DNA of 64,000 bases from an uncultured Bacteroides sp. GTDB lineage: Bacteria; Bacteroidota; Bacteroidia; Bacteroidales; Bacteroidaceae. A program made the position numbers and the translations under genes. Location: NCBI GenBank assembly GCA_944322345.1, contig CALUOO010000014.1, positions 17,536-81,535 of the forward strand. The letters run 5' to 3'. Below the pieces are notes generated by a model, which searched no databases, had not been told where the DNA came from, and worked only from the letters and a program-made list of their open reading frames with translations. Of this stretch, positions 8,582-17,487 are shown piece by piece. Each line of letters starts with the position of its first letter. Within the stretch, counting starts at the first letter, position 1.

Positions 8582-9925
8582 ATGAGAAAAGCTATTGAAA
8601 CATTAAAAAATATATGGAAGATTGAGGATCTGAGACAACGGATCCTCATCACCATATTGTTTGTAGCAATTTACCGTTTCGGTTCTTATGTCGTATTGCC
8701 GGGAATTAATCCTGCTATGTTGGCAAAATTGCACGAACAGACAAGTGAAGGGCTATTAGCCTTATTGAATATGTTCTCTGGAGGAGCATTTTCTAATGCA
8801 TCTATTTTTGCGTTGGGAATAATGCCTTATATCTCTGCATCTATCGTGATTCAGTTGTTGGGTATTGCGGTTCCGTATTTCCAAAAAATGCAACGCGAGG
8901 GTGAGAGTGGCAGAAGAAAGATGAACCAATATACTCGTTATTTGACGATTGCAATCTTGCTGGTTCAGGCCCCTTCTTATTTGCTCAATCTTAAGATGCA
9001 GGCTGGACCTTCCTTGAATGCTTCATTAGATTGGACTCTATTTATGATTACCTCTACCATTATCTTGGCAGCAGGTAGTATGTTTATTTTGTGGCTTGGT
9101 GAAAGAATTACTGATAAAGGTATTGGTAATGGTATTTCCTTCATTATCTTGATTGGTATTATTGCTCGTTTCCCTGATGCTTTGATTCAAGAGGTTGTTT
9201 CAAGAGTTGCCAATAAGAGTGGTGGTTTGATTATGTTTATAATCGAAATCGTGTTCTTATTGCTGGTAATTGCAGCTGCTATTCTGCTGGTTCAAGGTGT
9301 ACGAAAGATTCCTGTACAATATGCAAAAAGAATTGTTGGAAACAAGCAATATGGAGGTGCTAGACAGTATATTCCTTTAAAGGTGAATGCTGCTGGTGTT
9401 ATGCCTATTATCTTTGCTCAGGCAATTATGTTTATTCCAATTACGTTTATTGGTTTTTCAAATAATGTAGAGAATGCAGGTGGTTTCTTGCATGCGTTTA
9501 CAGATCATACAAGTTTCTGGTATAATTTGGTATTTGCAGTAATGATTATATTGTTCACTTATTTTTATACTGCAATTACAATCAATCCGACTCAGATGGC
9601 TGAAGATATGAAACGGAATAATGGTTTTATTCCGGGAATCAAGCCAGGAAAGCAAACTGCTGAGTATATCGATGACATTATGTCTCGTATTACTTTGCCG
9701 GGTTCTTTCTTCTTGGCATTGGTTGCAATTATGCCTGCGTTTGCTGGTATTTTTGGTGTGCAAGCAGGTTTTGCTCAGTTCTTCGGCGGTACATCTTTGT
9801 TAATTCTTGTAGGTGTTGTTCTTGATACATTACAGCAAGTAGAAAGTCATCTATTAATGAGACATTATGATGGCTTGTTAAAATCTGGACGTATTAAGGG
9901 CCGTGCTGGCGTAGCAGCATATTAA
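8582..9925 (+). CDS. secY: Preprotein translocase subunit SecY
   Basis: The 447-residue product is the pore subunit of the Sec translocon in the inner membrane. About ten hydrophobic segments are visible. FRFGSYVVLPGIN-like residues at the start, MPYISASIVIQLL in TM2, the cytosolic loop with RKIPVQYAKR and the C-terminal LLKSGRIKGRAG are family hallmarks. It follows rplO by 4 bases, as in most bacteria, and precedes map by 14. Confidence 0.98.
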   Translation: MRKAIETLKNIWKIEDLRQRILITILFVAIYRFGSYVVLPGINPAMLAKLHEQTSEGLLALLNMFSGGAFSNASIFALGIMPYISASIVIQLLGIAVPYFQKMQREGESGRRKMNQYTRYLTIAILLVQAPSYLLNLKMQAGPSLNASLDWTLFMITSTIILAAGSMFILWLGERITDKGIGNGISFIILIGIIARFPDALIQEVVSRVANKSGGLIMFIIEIVFLLLVIAAAILLVQGVRKIPVQYAKRIVGNKQYGGARQYIPLKVNAAGVMPIIFAQAIMFIPITFIGFSNNVENAGGFLHAFTDHTSFWYNLVFAVMIILFTYFYTAITINPTQMAEDMKRNNGFIPGIKPGKQTAEYIDDIMSRITLPGSFFLALVAIMPAFAGIFGVQAGFAQFFGGTSLLILVGVVLDTLQQVESHLLMRHYDGLLKSGRIKGRAGVAAY

Positions 9926-9939
9926 TTCTTTAAATAGAA

Positions 9940-10737
9940 ATGATATTTCTTAAAACTGAAGATGAAATAGAACTGCTTCGTCAGAGTAATTTGCTTGTCG
10001 GTAAGACATTGGCGGAAGTTGCTAAATGGGTCAAGCCGGGAGTTACCACTGGGCAATTGGATAAAATAGCGGAAGAGTTCATTAGAGATAATGGAGCAAT
10101 TCCAACTTTTAAGGGATTTCCCAACCAATATGGTGATCCATTTCCTGCTTCGATTTGTACATCTGTAAATGAGCAAGTGGTTCATGGTATTCCGGGAGAT
10201 ATCGTTCTGAAGGACGGTGACATCGTTTCTGTTGATTGCGGAACTTATATGAATGGCTTTTGTGGCGATTCTGCATATACATTCTGTGTTGGTGAAGTTG
10301 AAGATGAAATTCGGAATCTTTTAAAGGTGACTAAAGAAGCTCTTTATATTGGAATTCAGAATGCTGTACAAGGAAAGAGAATTGGTGATATTGGATATTC
10401 TATTCAACAATATTGTGAGTCTCATTCATATGGTGTAGTACGTGAGTTTGTAGGCCATGGAATTGGGAAGGAAATGCACGAAGATCCTCAGGTTCCTAAC
10501 TATGGGAAACGAGGTTACGGCACATTGTTGAAAAGAGGACTCTGTATTGCGATTGAACCAATGATTACGTTAGGTGATAGGCAAGTTATGATGGAACAGG
10601 ATGGATGGACAGTAAGAACCCGAGACAGAAAGTGTGCTGCACATTTTGAACATACAGTTGCTGTTGGAATGGGTGAAGCTGATATTTTATCTTCATTCCA
10701 ATATGTAGAAGAAGTTTTAGGAGATAAAGCAATATAA
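9940..10737 (+). CDS. map: Methionine aminopeptidase, type I
   Basis: This 265-residue cytosolic metalloenzyme removes the initiator methionine from new proteins. The substrate histidine (VVHGIPG), the metal-binding aspartates ([19 protein letters not shown]), the histidine of [15 protein letters not shown] and the glutamates of IEPMI and FEHTVAV are all present in order. No N-terminal zinc-finger extension is seen, so it is the short bacterial form. Its place between secY and infA is common in bacteria. Confidence 0.97.
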   Translation: MIFLKTEDEIELLRQSNLLVGKTLAEVAKWVKPGVTTGQLDKIAEEFIRDNGAIPTFKGFPNQYGDPFPASICTSVNEQVVHGIPGDIVLKDGDIVSVDCGTYMNGFCGDSAYTFCVGEVEDEIRNLLKVTKEALYIGIQNAVQGKRIGDIGYSIQQYCESHSYGVVREFVGHGIGKEMHEDPQVPNYGKRGYGTLLKRGLCIAIEPMITLGDRQVMMEQDGWTVRTRDRKCAAHFEHTVAVGMGEADILSSFQYVEEVLGDKAI

Positions 10738-10738
10738 T

Positions 10739-10957
10739 ATGGCGAAGCAATCTGCAATAGAACAAGATGGAGTTATAGTTGAAGCATTGTCAAATGCAAT
10801 GTTTCGTGTTGAATTAGAAAATGGACATGAGATTACTGCACATATTTCTGGTAAGATGAGAATGCACTACATCAAGATATTACCAGGAGATAAAGTCAGA
10901 GTTGAAATGTCTCCTTACGACTTATCGAAAGGAAGAATTGTATTTAGATATAAATAA
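10739..10957 (+). CDS. infA: Translation initiation factor IF-1
   Basis: The 72-residue OB-fold protein binds the 30S A site during initiation. [20 protein letters not shown] and the [21 protein letters not shown] region are diagnostic. It starts one base after the map stop, so the two are probably coupled. Confidence 0.98.
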   Translation: MAKQSAIEQDGVIVEALSNAMFRVELENGHEITAHISGKMRMHYIKILPGDKVRVEMSPYDLSKGRIVFRYK

Positions 10958-10966
10958 AATTAAGAT

Positions 10967-11083
10967 ATGAAAGTAAGAGCATCATTAAAAAAACGCACGC
11001 CAGAATGTAAGATCGTTAGACGTAATGGCCGTTTGTATGTTATTAATAAGAAGAATCCTAAGTATAAACAACGTCAAGGATAA
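10967..11083 (+). CDS. rpmJ: 50S ribosomal protein L36 (zinc-free form)
   Basis: This 38-residue frame was read directly (ATG 10967, TAA 11081-11083): it begins [15 protein letters not shown] and ends NPKYKQRQG, as bL36 does. The classical zinc ribbon uses three cysteines and a histidine. Here only one cysteine (C14) remains and the others are replaced (T11, N27, Y33), so this is the C-minus, zinc-independent form. Confidence 0.96.
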   Translation: MKVRASLKKRTPECKIVRRNGRLYVINKKNPKYKQRQG

Positions 11084-11088
11084 TTTTC

Positions 11089-11096
11089 TATTTTTG
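11089..11096 (+). promoter_or_regulatory. Possible internal promoter before rpsM
   Basis: TATTTTTG matches the Bacteroides -7 consensus TAnnTTTG exactly and lies 19 bases before the rpsM ATG, in the gap after rpmJ. It could give the alpha-operon genes (rpsM to rplQ) their own transcription start. No clear -33 TTTG was seen, so this is tentative. Confidence 0.4.
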
Positions 11097-11115
11097 CAAA
11101 AAATTTATTTAGTAT

Positions 11116-11496
11116 ATGGCTATAAGAATAGTTGGTGTAGATTTGCCTCAGAATAAAAGAGGTGAAATTGCGTTGACCTATGTGTATGGTATAGGTCGCA
11201 GTAGTTCAGCTAAGATTTTGGAAAAGGCTGGCGTAGATAAAGATATCAAAGTGAAAGACTGGACAGATGATCAAGCAGCTAAGATTCGTGAGATTATCGG
11301 TGCTGAGTACAAAGTTGAAGGAGATCTTCGTTCTGAAGTACAATTGAACATTAAGAGATTAATGGACATTGGTTGTTATCGTGGTGTGCGTCATCGTATT
11401 GGCTTGCCTGTAAGAGGTCAAAGCACTAAGAACAATGCACGTACTCGTAAAGGTAGAAAGAAAACCGTTGCAAATAAGAAAAAAGCTACTAAATAA
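11116..11496 (+). CDS. rpsM: 30S ribosomal protein S13
   Basis: This 126-residue protein is uS13 at the top of the small-subunit head, contacting the P-site t[18 protein letters not shown], a helix-two-turns-helix ([14 protein letters not shown]) and the C-terminal [20 protein letters not shown] are diagnostic. The end is a lysine-rich tail. Confidence 0.98.
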   Translation: MAIRIVGVDLPQNKRGEIALTYVYGIGRSSSAKILEKAGVDKDIKVKDWTDDQAAKIREIIGAEYKVEGDLRSEVQLNIKRLMDIGCYRGVRHRIGLPVRGQSTKNNARTRKGRKKTVANKKKATK

Positions 11497-11507
11497 TAAT
11501 TGTTGAT

Positions 11508-11897
11508 ATGGCAAAAAAAACAGTCGCAGCTAAGAAGAGAAACGTGAAAGTTGATGCTAATGGACAGTTGCATGTTCATTCATCTTTCAATAATATTATT
11601 GTTTCTCTTGCAAACAGTGAAGGGCAGATTATTTCGTGGTCATCTGCTGGTAAGATGGGATTTAGAGGTTCTAAGAAGAACACTCCTTATGCAGCTCAAA
11701 TGGCTGCTCAAGATTGTGCAAAAGTAGCGTACGATCTTGGTCTGAGAAAGGTAAAAGCTTATGTAAAGGGTCCGGGTAACGGACGTGAGTCTGCTATTAG
11801 AACTGTTCATGGAGCTGGTATTGAAGTTACTGAAATTATTGATGTAACTCCACTTCCTCACAATGGTTGTCGTCCTCCAAAAAGACGTAGAGTTTAA
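11508..11897 (+). CDS. rpsK: 30S ribosomal protein S11
   Basis: The 129-residue product is uS11 of the platform, next to the E site. [21 protein letters not shown]-type strands, [17 protein letters not shown] and the C-terminal [15 protein letters not shown] are family signatures. A 115-base gap separates it from rpsD. That gap is AT-rich and only a weak TGATTTTG promoter-like box was noticed in it. Confidence 0.98.
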   Translation: MAKKTVAAKKRNVKVDANGQLHVHSSFNNIIVSLANSEGQIISWSSAGKMGFRGSKKNTPYAAQMAAQDCAKVAYDLGLRKVKAYVKGPGNGRESAIRTVHGAGIEVTEIIDVTPLPHNGCRPPKRRRV

Positions 11898-12012
11898 TTT
11901 ACCTTTTTATAAAAATGATCTTGATTTTGTTTTTGGATTGCATTAAATTCTTCTCTGTAATCGCGGCTGCAACAAATTAAGTTCATGAATAAACAATTAA
12001 ATTTTAGAAAAA

Positions 12013-12618
12013 ATGGCTAGATATACTGGACCAAAATCAAGAATCGCCCGTAAGTTTGGTGAGGGAATTTTTGGAGCTGATAAAGTTTTATCAAAGAAGA
12101 ATTATCCTCCTGGACAACATGGAAATTCTAGAAAAAGAAAAACTTCTGAATATGGTGTGCAACTTCGCGAAAAGCAGAAAGCAAAATACACTTATGGAGT
12201 TTTGGAAAAACAATTCCGCAATTTGTTTGAGAAAGCCGCTACAGCAAAAGGTATTACCGGTGAGGTGCTTTTGCAATTGTTAGAGGGGCGTCTTGACAAT
12301 GTTGTTTACCGTTTAGGTATTGCTCCTACTCGTGCTGCTGCTCGTCAGTTGGTAAGCCACAAACATATTACAGTAGATGGTGAAGTGGTAAATATTCCTT
12401 CTTATGCAGTAAAACCGGGACAACTGATTGGTGTTCGTGAAAGATCTAAATCTTTGGAAGTTATTGCTAATTCGCTTGCAGGTTTCAATCACAGTAAATA
12501 TCCTTGGTTGGAGTGGGATGAAACTTCAAAGGTAGGTAAAATGCTGCACGTGCCTGAAAGAGCAGACATTCCTGAGAACATTAAAGAACATTTGATCGTT
12601 GAATTGTATTCTAAATAA
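12013..12618 (+). CDS. rpsD: 30S ribosomal protein S4
   Basis: This 201-residue protein is uS4, the primary assembly protein of the 5' domain. The S4 RNA-binding domain ([20 protein letters not shown] to [15 protein letters not shown]) is at about residues 90-145. The N-terminal part lacks the four-cysteine zinc site found in some homologues. In E. coli S4 controls the alpha operon. Confidence 0.98.
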   Translation: MARYTGPKSRIARKFGEGIFGADKVLSKKNYPPGQHGNSRKRKTSEYGVQLREKQKAKYTYGVLEKQFRNLFEKAATAKGITGEVLLQLLEGRLDNVVYRLGIAPTRAAARQLVSHKHITVDGEVVNIPSYAVKPGQLIGVRERSKSLEVIANSLAGFNHSKYPWLEWDETSKVGKMLHVPERADIPENIKEHLIVELYSK

Positions 12619-12629
12619 TAATTAATTTC

Positions 12630-13622
12630 ATGGCGATATTAGCATTTCAAAAACCTGATAAAGTATTGATGTTGGAAGCGGATTCTAAGTTCGGCAAGTT
12701 CGAATTTCGTCCGTTGGAACCGGGTTTTGGTATTACTGTCGGTAATGCATTACGCCGTATCCTTCTTTCATCATTGGAAGGTTTTGCCATCACAACCATC
12801 AGAATTGAGGGTGTGGAGCATGAGTTTTCCAGTGTTCCAGGTGTAAAGGAGGATGTTACCAACATTATCTTGAATTTGAAGCAAGTAAGATTCAAGCAAA
12901 TAGTTGAAGAATTCGAGAGCGAGAAAGTAAGCATCACTGTTGAGAATTCCACTGAATTTAAAGCAGGTGACATTGGTAAATATTTGACTGGATTTGAAGT
13001 GTTAAATCCGGAATTAGTTATTTGTCATTTAGATTCTAAGTCAACTATGCAGATTGATATTACTATTAACAAAGGTCGTGGTTATGTTCCTGCTGATGAA
13101 AATCGCGAATACTGCACCGATGTTAATGTAATTCCAATCGATTCTATTTATACTCCGATACGTAATGTCAAGTATGCCGTAGAGAATTTCCGTGTAGAAC
13201 AGAAAACAGACTATGAAAAATTGATACTTGAGATTACGACGGACGGTTCTATACATCCGAAAGAAGCTCTGAAAGAGGCTGCGAAAATTCTGATTTATCA
13301 TTTCATGCTGTTCTCTGACGAAAAGATTACTCTTGAGAACAATGATACGGATGGCAATGAAGAATTTGATGAAGAAGTATTACACATGCGTCAGTTGCTG
13401 AAGACTAAGCTTGTTGATATGGATTTGTCTGTTCGTGCTTTGAACTGCTTGAAAGCGGCAGATGTTGAAACTCTCGGCGATTTGGTTCAGTTTAATAAGA
13501 CTGACCTTTTGAAGTTCAGAAACTTCGGAAAGAAGTCACTCACTGAGCTTGATGATTTACTGGAAAATCTGAACTTATCGTTTGGAACCGATATTTCTAA
13601 ATATAAATTAGATAAAGAATAA
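12630..13622 (+). CDS. rpoA: RNA polymerase subunit alpha
   Basis: The 330-residue product dimerises to nucleate RNA polymerase assembly. The N-terminal domain with [19 protein letters not shown] and [20 protein letters not shown], a linker at about residues 230-250 rich in Asp and Glu, and the C-terminal DNA- and activator-binding domain ([35 protein letters not shown]) are complete. It follows rpsD by 11 bases and precedes rplQ by 3. Confidence 0.98.
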   Translation: MAILAFQKPDKVLMLEADSKFGKFEFRPLEPGFGITVGNALRRILLSSLEGFAITTIRIEGVEHEFSSVPGVKEDVTNIILNLKQVRFKQIVEEFESEKVSITVENSTEFKAGDIGKYLTGFEVLNPELVICHLDSKSTMQIDITINKGRGYVPADENREYCTDVNVIPIDSIYTPIRNVKYAVENFRVEQKTDYEKLILEITTDGSIHPKEALKEAAKILIYHFMLFSDEKITLENNDTDGNEEFDEEVLHMRQLLKTKLVDMDLSVRALNCLKAADVETLGDLVQFNKTDLLKFRNFGKKSLTELDDLLENLNLSFGTDISKYKLDKE

Positions 13623-13625
13623 AAG

Positions 13626-14114
13626 ATGAGACATAATAAGAAATTCAACCATTTAGGTCGTACGGCTTCTCACAGAAATGCGATGTTGGCTAATATGGCA
13701 TGTTCTTTGATTAAGCATAAGAGAATTACTACGACTGTTGCAAAGGCTAAAGCTTTGAAGAAGTTTGTTGAGCCTTTGATTACAAGATCTAAAGATGACA
13801 CTACCAATTCACGTCGTGTTGTATTTAGCAACTTGCAAGATAAAATTGCCGTAACTGAATTGTTTAAGGAAATCTCCGTTAAGATTGCTGATCGTCCGGG
13901 TGGTTATACTCGTATTATCAAGACTGGTAATCGTTTGGGTGATAATGCTGCAATGTGCTTCATTGAGTTGGTTGACTACAATGAAAACATGGCTAAAGAG
14001 AAAGTGGCTAAGAAAGCAACTCGTACTCGTCGTTCTAAGAAGAGTGCAGCAGCTGCTGCTCCTGCTGCTGAAGCACCTGCTAGCGAAGAGCCGAAAGCTG
14101 AATCAGCTGAATAA
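13626..14114 (+). CDS. rplQ: 50S ribosomal protein L17 with acidic Ala-rich tail
   Basis: This 162-residue protein is bL17. The core [20 protein letters not shown] to [20 protein letters not shown] is canonical. Compared with E. coli L17 (about 127 residues) it has a C-terminal extension of about 35 residues, first basic (TRTRRSKKS) and then Ala/Pro/Glu-rich to the end. It is the last gene of the superoperon and is followed by a terminator. Confidence 0.97.
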   Translation: MRHNKKFNHLGRTASHRNAMLANMACSLIKHKRITTTVAKAKALKKFVEPLITRSKDDTTNSRRVVFSNLQDKIAVTELFKEISVKIADRPGGYTRIIKTGNRLGDNAAMCFIELVDYNENMAKEKVAKKATRTRRSKKSAAAAAPAAEAPASEEPKAESAE

Positions 14115-14135
14115 TCCAATTATTCTATCAGATAG

Positions 14136-14168
14136 AAAAGGTCGTTCTTTAAAGGACGGCCTTTTTTT
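14136..14168 (+). terminator. Rho-independent terminator of the ribosomal operon
   Basis: An 11-bp stem (AAAGGTCGTTC with GGACGGCCTTT, two G-U pairs) with a 6-base loop is followed by a run of seven T. It lies 22 bases after the rplQ stop. Confidence 0.9.
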
Positions 14169-14237
14169 ATTCTGCTTATTTATACTAAAGTAATATTAAA
14201 AGAGTTTAGAGATACTCAGGTCTGGATGATATTCTTT

Positions 14238-14245
14238 TATCTTTG
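14238..14245 (+). promoter_or_regulatory. Bacteroides-type promoter box
   Basis: TATCTTTG matches TAnnTTTG exactly and ends 12 bases before the ATG at 14258, so the transcript would have a very short leader. Confidence 0.55.
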
Positions 14246-14257
14246 CCCTCCGAAGAA

Positions 14258-14656
14258 ATGGTGAAGTCTTTAAAACTGATATGGTTTGTATTGTGGGCTG
14301 TTGTTTTGATTAACATAGTGAGCCATGTTTCCATTGATGCAATGGAATGGGGAAAGTGTGTCAATGCAGTTTCTCTGGTAGAACATCAGATTGATGTTGC
14401 CGGCAATCCTTCTTCGTCATCTGAAGCAGAACTGGTTAATATTTTACCGACCTATCAGTCGGTTGTATCTCGCATCCAGCGGGTACAGACCGATGAATAT
14501 TTTTCTGTTTTAAAACGTGTTTTACAACAAATAGCTTATTGGGAGAGTTCCTTGTCGTTGCACTCGGAACGTATATACCCATCTACTGTTTCCTGTTATT
14601 ATTGTCATCCGGTAAGTGAATATTATGTATTCGCTTTAAGACATATTATTATATAG
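14258..14656 (+). CDS. Hypothetical single-pass membrane protein
   Basis: This 132-residue product is not recognised. From the ATG at 14258 (MVKSLKLIW) it has one hydrophobic segment at about residues 7-27 and a mostly soluble remainder ending in a cysteine- and tyrosine-rich stretch (CYYCHPVSEYYVFALRHIII). An exact TAnnTTTG box precedes it, and the next frame follows on the same strand with similar membrane character. Those points support a real gene, but nothing in the sequence indicates a function. The frame opens further upstream at a TTG inside the promoter box, which is an unlikely start. Confidence 0.45.
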   Translation: MVKSLKLIWFVLWAVVLINIVSHVSIDAMEWGKCVNAVSLVEHQIDVAGNPSSSSEAELVNILPTYQSVVSRIQRVQTDEYFSVLKRVLQQIAYWESSLSLHSERIYPSTVSCYYCHPVSEYYVFALRHIII

Positions 14657-14765
14657 GAGAGTCTATACTTTTTCTGTGAGATTCTTTTTATTTACTCAGG
14701 CTATTGTATTTGTAACGGTGTTTACGGATAGTGTAGTTTGTCGAATTTTTAAACTTTACAATGAT

Positions 14766-15293
14766 ATGTCTACATCAACAATTTTTTCTTCCCTTCATTC
14801 TGATATTACAAAACGAGTGAGTGTTTCCGGAATAGTTATATCCTCTCTTATGCTTCTGGCCGGAATTCTGTTTTTTGTCCTTACATTTGAATTACATGTA
14901 CATTCGTCAACTATAAGTATGGCTTTGATGGTTGTCGGTACTGGACTATTCCTTTGGGGAGTTTTCCGTCTGTTTTGGAAGTCCAGACAATTAGTCTATC
15001 TTCCTACCGGTAGCGTTGTCAAGGAACGTTCAATGTTTTTTGATGTGAAAGATCTGGAGTCATTGACTCAAATGGTGAACGCCAAAGATTTCTCGGCAGG
15101 TATGGATGTCCAGCGGTGTGTCAGTGGCAATGTGAGAATGGATTTACTCCTTTCTGCCGACCACCAGTTTATTGCAGTCCAGCTGTTTCAGTTTGTTCCT
15201 TATAACTATCAGCCAGTGACTCAGGTACGTTATTTCACGGGTAATGACGCTGCTGTGTTTGCTACTTTTGTTGAGAAGAACAGTAAGCACTGA
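14766..15293 (+). CDS. Hypothetical two-TM membrane protein
   Basis: From the ATG at 14766 (MSTSTIFSSLHSDITKRVS) the product has 175 residues. Two hydrophobic segments at about residues 18-40 and 50-70 are followed by a soluble domain of about 100 residues (VYLPTGSVVKERSMFFDVKDL to FATFVEKNSKH). The frame is open up to a GTG at 14676, but that adds a sequence with no family features. It is not recognised beyond a general resemblance to small Bacteroidales membrane proteins. A terminator follows inside the convergent gene. Confidence 0.65.
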   Translation: MSTSTIFSSLHSDITKRVSVSGIVISSLMLLAGILFFVLTFELHVHSSTISMALMVVGTGLFLWGVFRLFWKSRQLVYLPTGSVVKERSMFFDVKDLESLTQMVNAKDFSAGMDVQRCVSGNVRMDLLLSADHQFIAVQLFQFVPYNYQPVTQVRYFTGNDAAVFATFVEKNSKH

Positions 15294-15350
15294 TGGCAGG
15301 CATCATCGTTTCTATGAGGAAAAAAGAGTGAAAGAAATCCGATATGTTGC

Positions 15351-15390
15351 ATGGGGATTAGTCGTCGACGACGGCAATCCCCATTTTTTT
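15351..15390 (+). terminator. Terminator overlapping the convergent MutS-like gene
   Basis: ATGGGGATT and AATCCCCAT form a 9-bp perfect stem followed by a T7 run, well placed to end the plus-strand gene that stops at 15293. The stem and tail lie over the last ten codons and the stop of the minus-strand gene. The loop contains the palindrome GTCGTCGACGAC. Confidence 0.75.
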
Positions 15391-17172
15391 CATTAGAAAA
15401 CAGGCATTCATGTTTTGGGCAACACCATCTCTCATCCGATATGAGAAAGTCAGCTCGTTGTCCGTGATGTCGGCTTCGAAGCAGTGATTCCGGATATACT
15501 TGGGGAAGGATTCTGCCAAACTGCTCAGCATCAGATCGTGAGTGGCGATAATACCGTTGGTGTTCATATTTACAAATTGCCTGATCAGTGCGAGCGATCC
15601 TTTCTGTTTGTCGACAGAATTTGTCCCTTTCAGAATCTCGTCCAGAATGATAAACAGCTCTTCTCCTGCCTGAAGTTTGTCTATAATCAGTTTCAGACGC
15701 TTCAGCTCGGCAAAGAAGTATGATTCGTTGTCTGTCAGCGAGTCGCTGGTGCGCAGGCTGGTGATTAGCCGTGCCGGATAGAGCTCCATTTGCCGGCTCC
15801 ACACCGGAAGCCCGATACAGGCAAGCAGGTAGTTGACTCCTACTGTACGCAGATAGGTGCTTTTACCAGCCATGTTGGCACCGGTAATAATGATGAAGAA
15901 GGGGCGTTTCTCAATAGATATGCCGTTGCGTACACATTTGTCACGATCCATCAGCGGATGTCCCAGTGCCTCTGCTTTCAGACAGAAAGGATGTTGGCTT
16001 ATGGTCGGATAAACGTAGTCGGGATGGTTGTAGGCAAAGGTGGCCAGCGAGCAGTAGGCATCCATCCGGCCGACGGCATTGAGCCATTGTGTCAGGTCGG
16101 CGGCATGCTCTTCTTTCCATTGTTCGATGCGCATCACCTGACGGAGCTCCCAAAAGAACAGCCCGTTGAGCACTGTACTCATCAGCACATTGTTCCGCTG
16201 GTCAAGTGCGTTCATCAGTTTCGAAAGCCGGCGGACTGCATGCGAGGCAGACTGCTTGCCGTTGTTCAGTATCGTTTTGATTTCTTGCAGGGCAGCACTG
16301 TTCAGTTCCTTCTGCTCGATTTGTAGAATCTGTTCGGCATAAGTAGACAGAATCTGTAGCTTCTCTCCGTATGTTGCCTGCATTTTGGTGATTCCTTTTG
16401 AAAAAACAAAACTGAAGATGACGAAACACACGAAAACAACTCCAGCCAATGAAGCCGGAAGCAATCCGAGAAAGGCACAGGCAATGCAGACGATATTGAT
16501 TGCGCTGACTGCCCCCGGCAACAGCCTGAGTAGCTGGTGGCGGCGATATTGTGTAGGGGCAGATGCCCATTGTTCGATTTCCGACATGTCTGCGGGCTTT
16601 CCTTTATAAAGGAGACCTGATATGCGGAATGTCTGTCGGAACGTCACCTCCGGAGCCAGTTCGCGTATGGCTTGTTGTCGTTGTTCTATTTCTTCTTTCT
16701 TTTCTAAGTGAGTATTCAGCCACGCTGCCAGCTGCACTTTTCCGGCAGGTGTCGAGCTTCGGTTGATCGATTGGAACAGCGAATGTTCGCCAAACACATC
16801 CAGATCGTAAGTATACAGGTGCGCCGGATCGATGTATTCTTCTCCTCCGTCGAACGAAGAAAAGTCGTAGCCGATGGCTTGCAGCTCCTGTTGGTTGATT
16901 TCAATCTTTTTTTTCAGAAAATCTTTCCGGTGGAACCATACGTTGTGCCTCTTTACCAGCCAGACGAATGCCAAAAACGGCATTCCGGCACAGACTAGCA
17001 GAATGCGCCAGTCGTCTCCCCAAAAATAGGAGACGCCGACTACGGCTGCTACAAACAGCAACAACCGCAGCAGGCTGATGTTACGAATCCTTTGTCTGAC
17101 CTTCTGCAGTTCCTTTTCCGTAGTCCGGCAGATATGCTGATAGTTCTCTATGATGTTTTGCAATGTTTCCAT
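15358..17172 (-). CDS. Membrane-anchored MutS-like ATPase
   Basis: The 604-residue protein has two hydrophobic segments near the N-terminus (about residues 30-75) and a further hydrophobic pair in the middle (about 215-260). A MutS-type ATPase domain fills the C-terminal third. Walker A is GANMAGKSTYL with K437, and the Walker B-like stretch is LFIILDEILKGTNS, as in MutS domain V. The mismatch-binding and connector domains of true MutS are not recognisable, and there is no Smr domain as in MutS2. It therefore belongs to the short membrane-linked MutS-like group, whose function is unknown. It diverges from the TetR gene and converges with the preceding membrane protein gene. Confidence 0.85.
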   Translation of the reverse strand: METLQNIIENYQHICRTTEKELQKVRQRIRNISLLRLLLFVAAVVGVSYFWGDDWRILLVCAGMPFLAFVWLVKRHNVWFHRKDFLKKKIEINQQELQAIGYDFSSFDGGEEYIDPAHLYTYDLDVFGEHSLFQSINRSSTPAGKVQLAAWLNTHLEKKEEIEQRQQAIRELAPEVTFRQTFRISGLLYKGKPADMSEIEQWASAPTQYRRHQLLRLLPGAVSAINIVCIACAFLGLLPASLAGVVFVCFVIFSFVFSKGITKMQATYGEKLQILSTYAEQILQIEQKELNSAALQEIKTILNNGKQSASHAVRRLSKLMNALDQRNNVLMSTVLNGLFFWELRQVMRIEQWKEEHAADLTQWLNAVGRMDAYCSLATFAYNHPDYVYPTISQHPFCLKAEALGHPLMDRDKCVRNGISIEKRPFFIIITGANMAGKSTYLRTVGVNYLLACIGLPVWSRQMELYPARLITSLRTSDSLTDNESYFFAELKRLKLIIDKLQAGEELFIILDEILKGTNSVDKQKGSLALIRQFVNMNTNGIIATHDLMLSSLAESFPKYIRNHCFEADITDNELTFSYRMRDGVAQNMNACFLMKKMGIAVVDD

Positions 17173-17235
17173 AATGAATCTACTGTTTATTTTGAGCCAA
17201 AGATAGGCTATTTCCAGTCTCTATACAACCCGTTT

Positions 17236-17321
17236 GTTGGGAAAGGTTAGCTATCGTGTTGGGAAAGGTTAGCCAACACATTGGGAAAGGTTACCTGACA
17301 CGTCAGCTAACCTTTCCCAAC
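17236..17321. repeat. 22-bp-period repeat cluster (TTGGGAAAGGTTA)
   Basis: Three direct copies of TTGGGAAAGGTTA start at 17237, 17259 and 17281, exactly 22 bp apart. A fourth, inverted copy (GCTAACCTTTCCCAAC, 17306-17321) is a perfect 16-base reverse complement of the first. They occupy the divergent gap (17173-17487) between the MutS-like and tetR genes. The rest of that gap is AT-rich and holds the tetR promoter. Confidence 0.9.
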
Positions 17322-17453
17322 AAACCACCTCTTTATCCCTTTCCCGGTTTCTTAAAATTAACATTCATTCTATGTTTACCATCCTAAATAATAATATTTA
17401 TGAATAGATATATAAATGGAGGAAAACGCATCAGAGTTTTAAAGTTTTCTGTT

Positions 17454-17461
17454 TATCTTTG
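17454..17461 (+). promoter_or_regulatory. Bacteroides-type promoter box of tetR
   Basis: TATCTTTG matches TAnnTTTG exactly and lies 26 bases before the ATG at 17488. Confidence 0.6.
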
Positions 17462-17487
17462 TTCTATACATTAATAGAAGGCGAGTG

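Noticed and set aside
11898-12012. Possible small RNA or promoter between rpsK and rpsD
   Set aside because: Only a weak TGATTTTG box was seen and no stable hairpin, so a separate feature is not supported.
17236-17321. Possible CRISPR-like array
   Set aside because: Repeats are only 13-16 bases with gaps of 6-9 bases, one copy is inverted and there are no cas genes.
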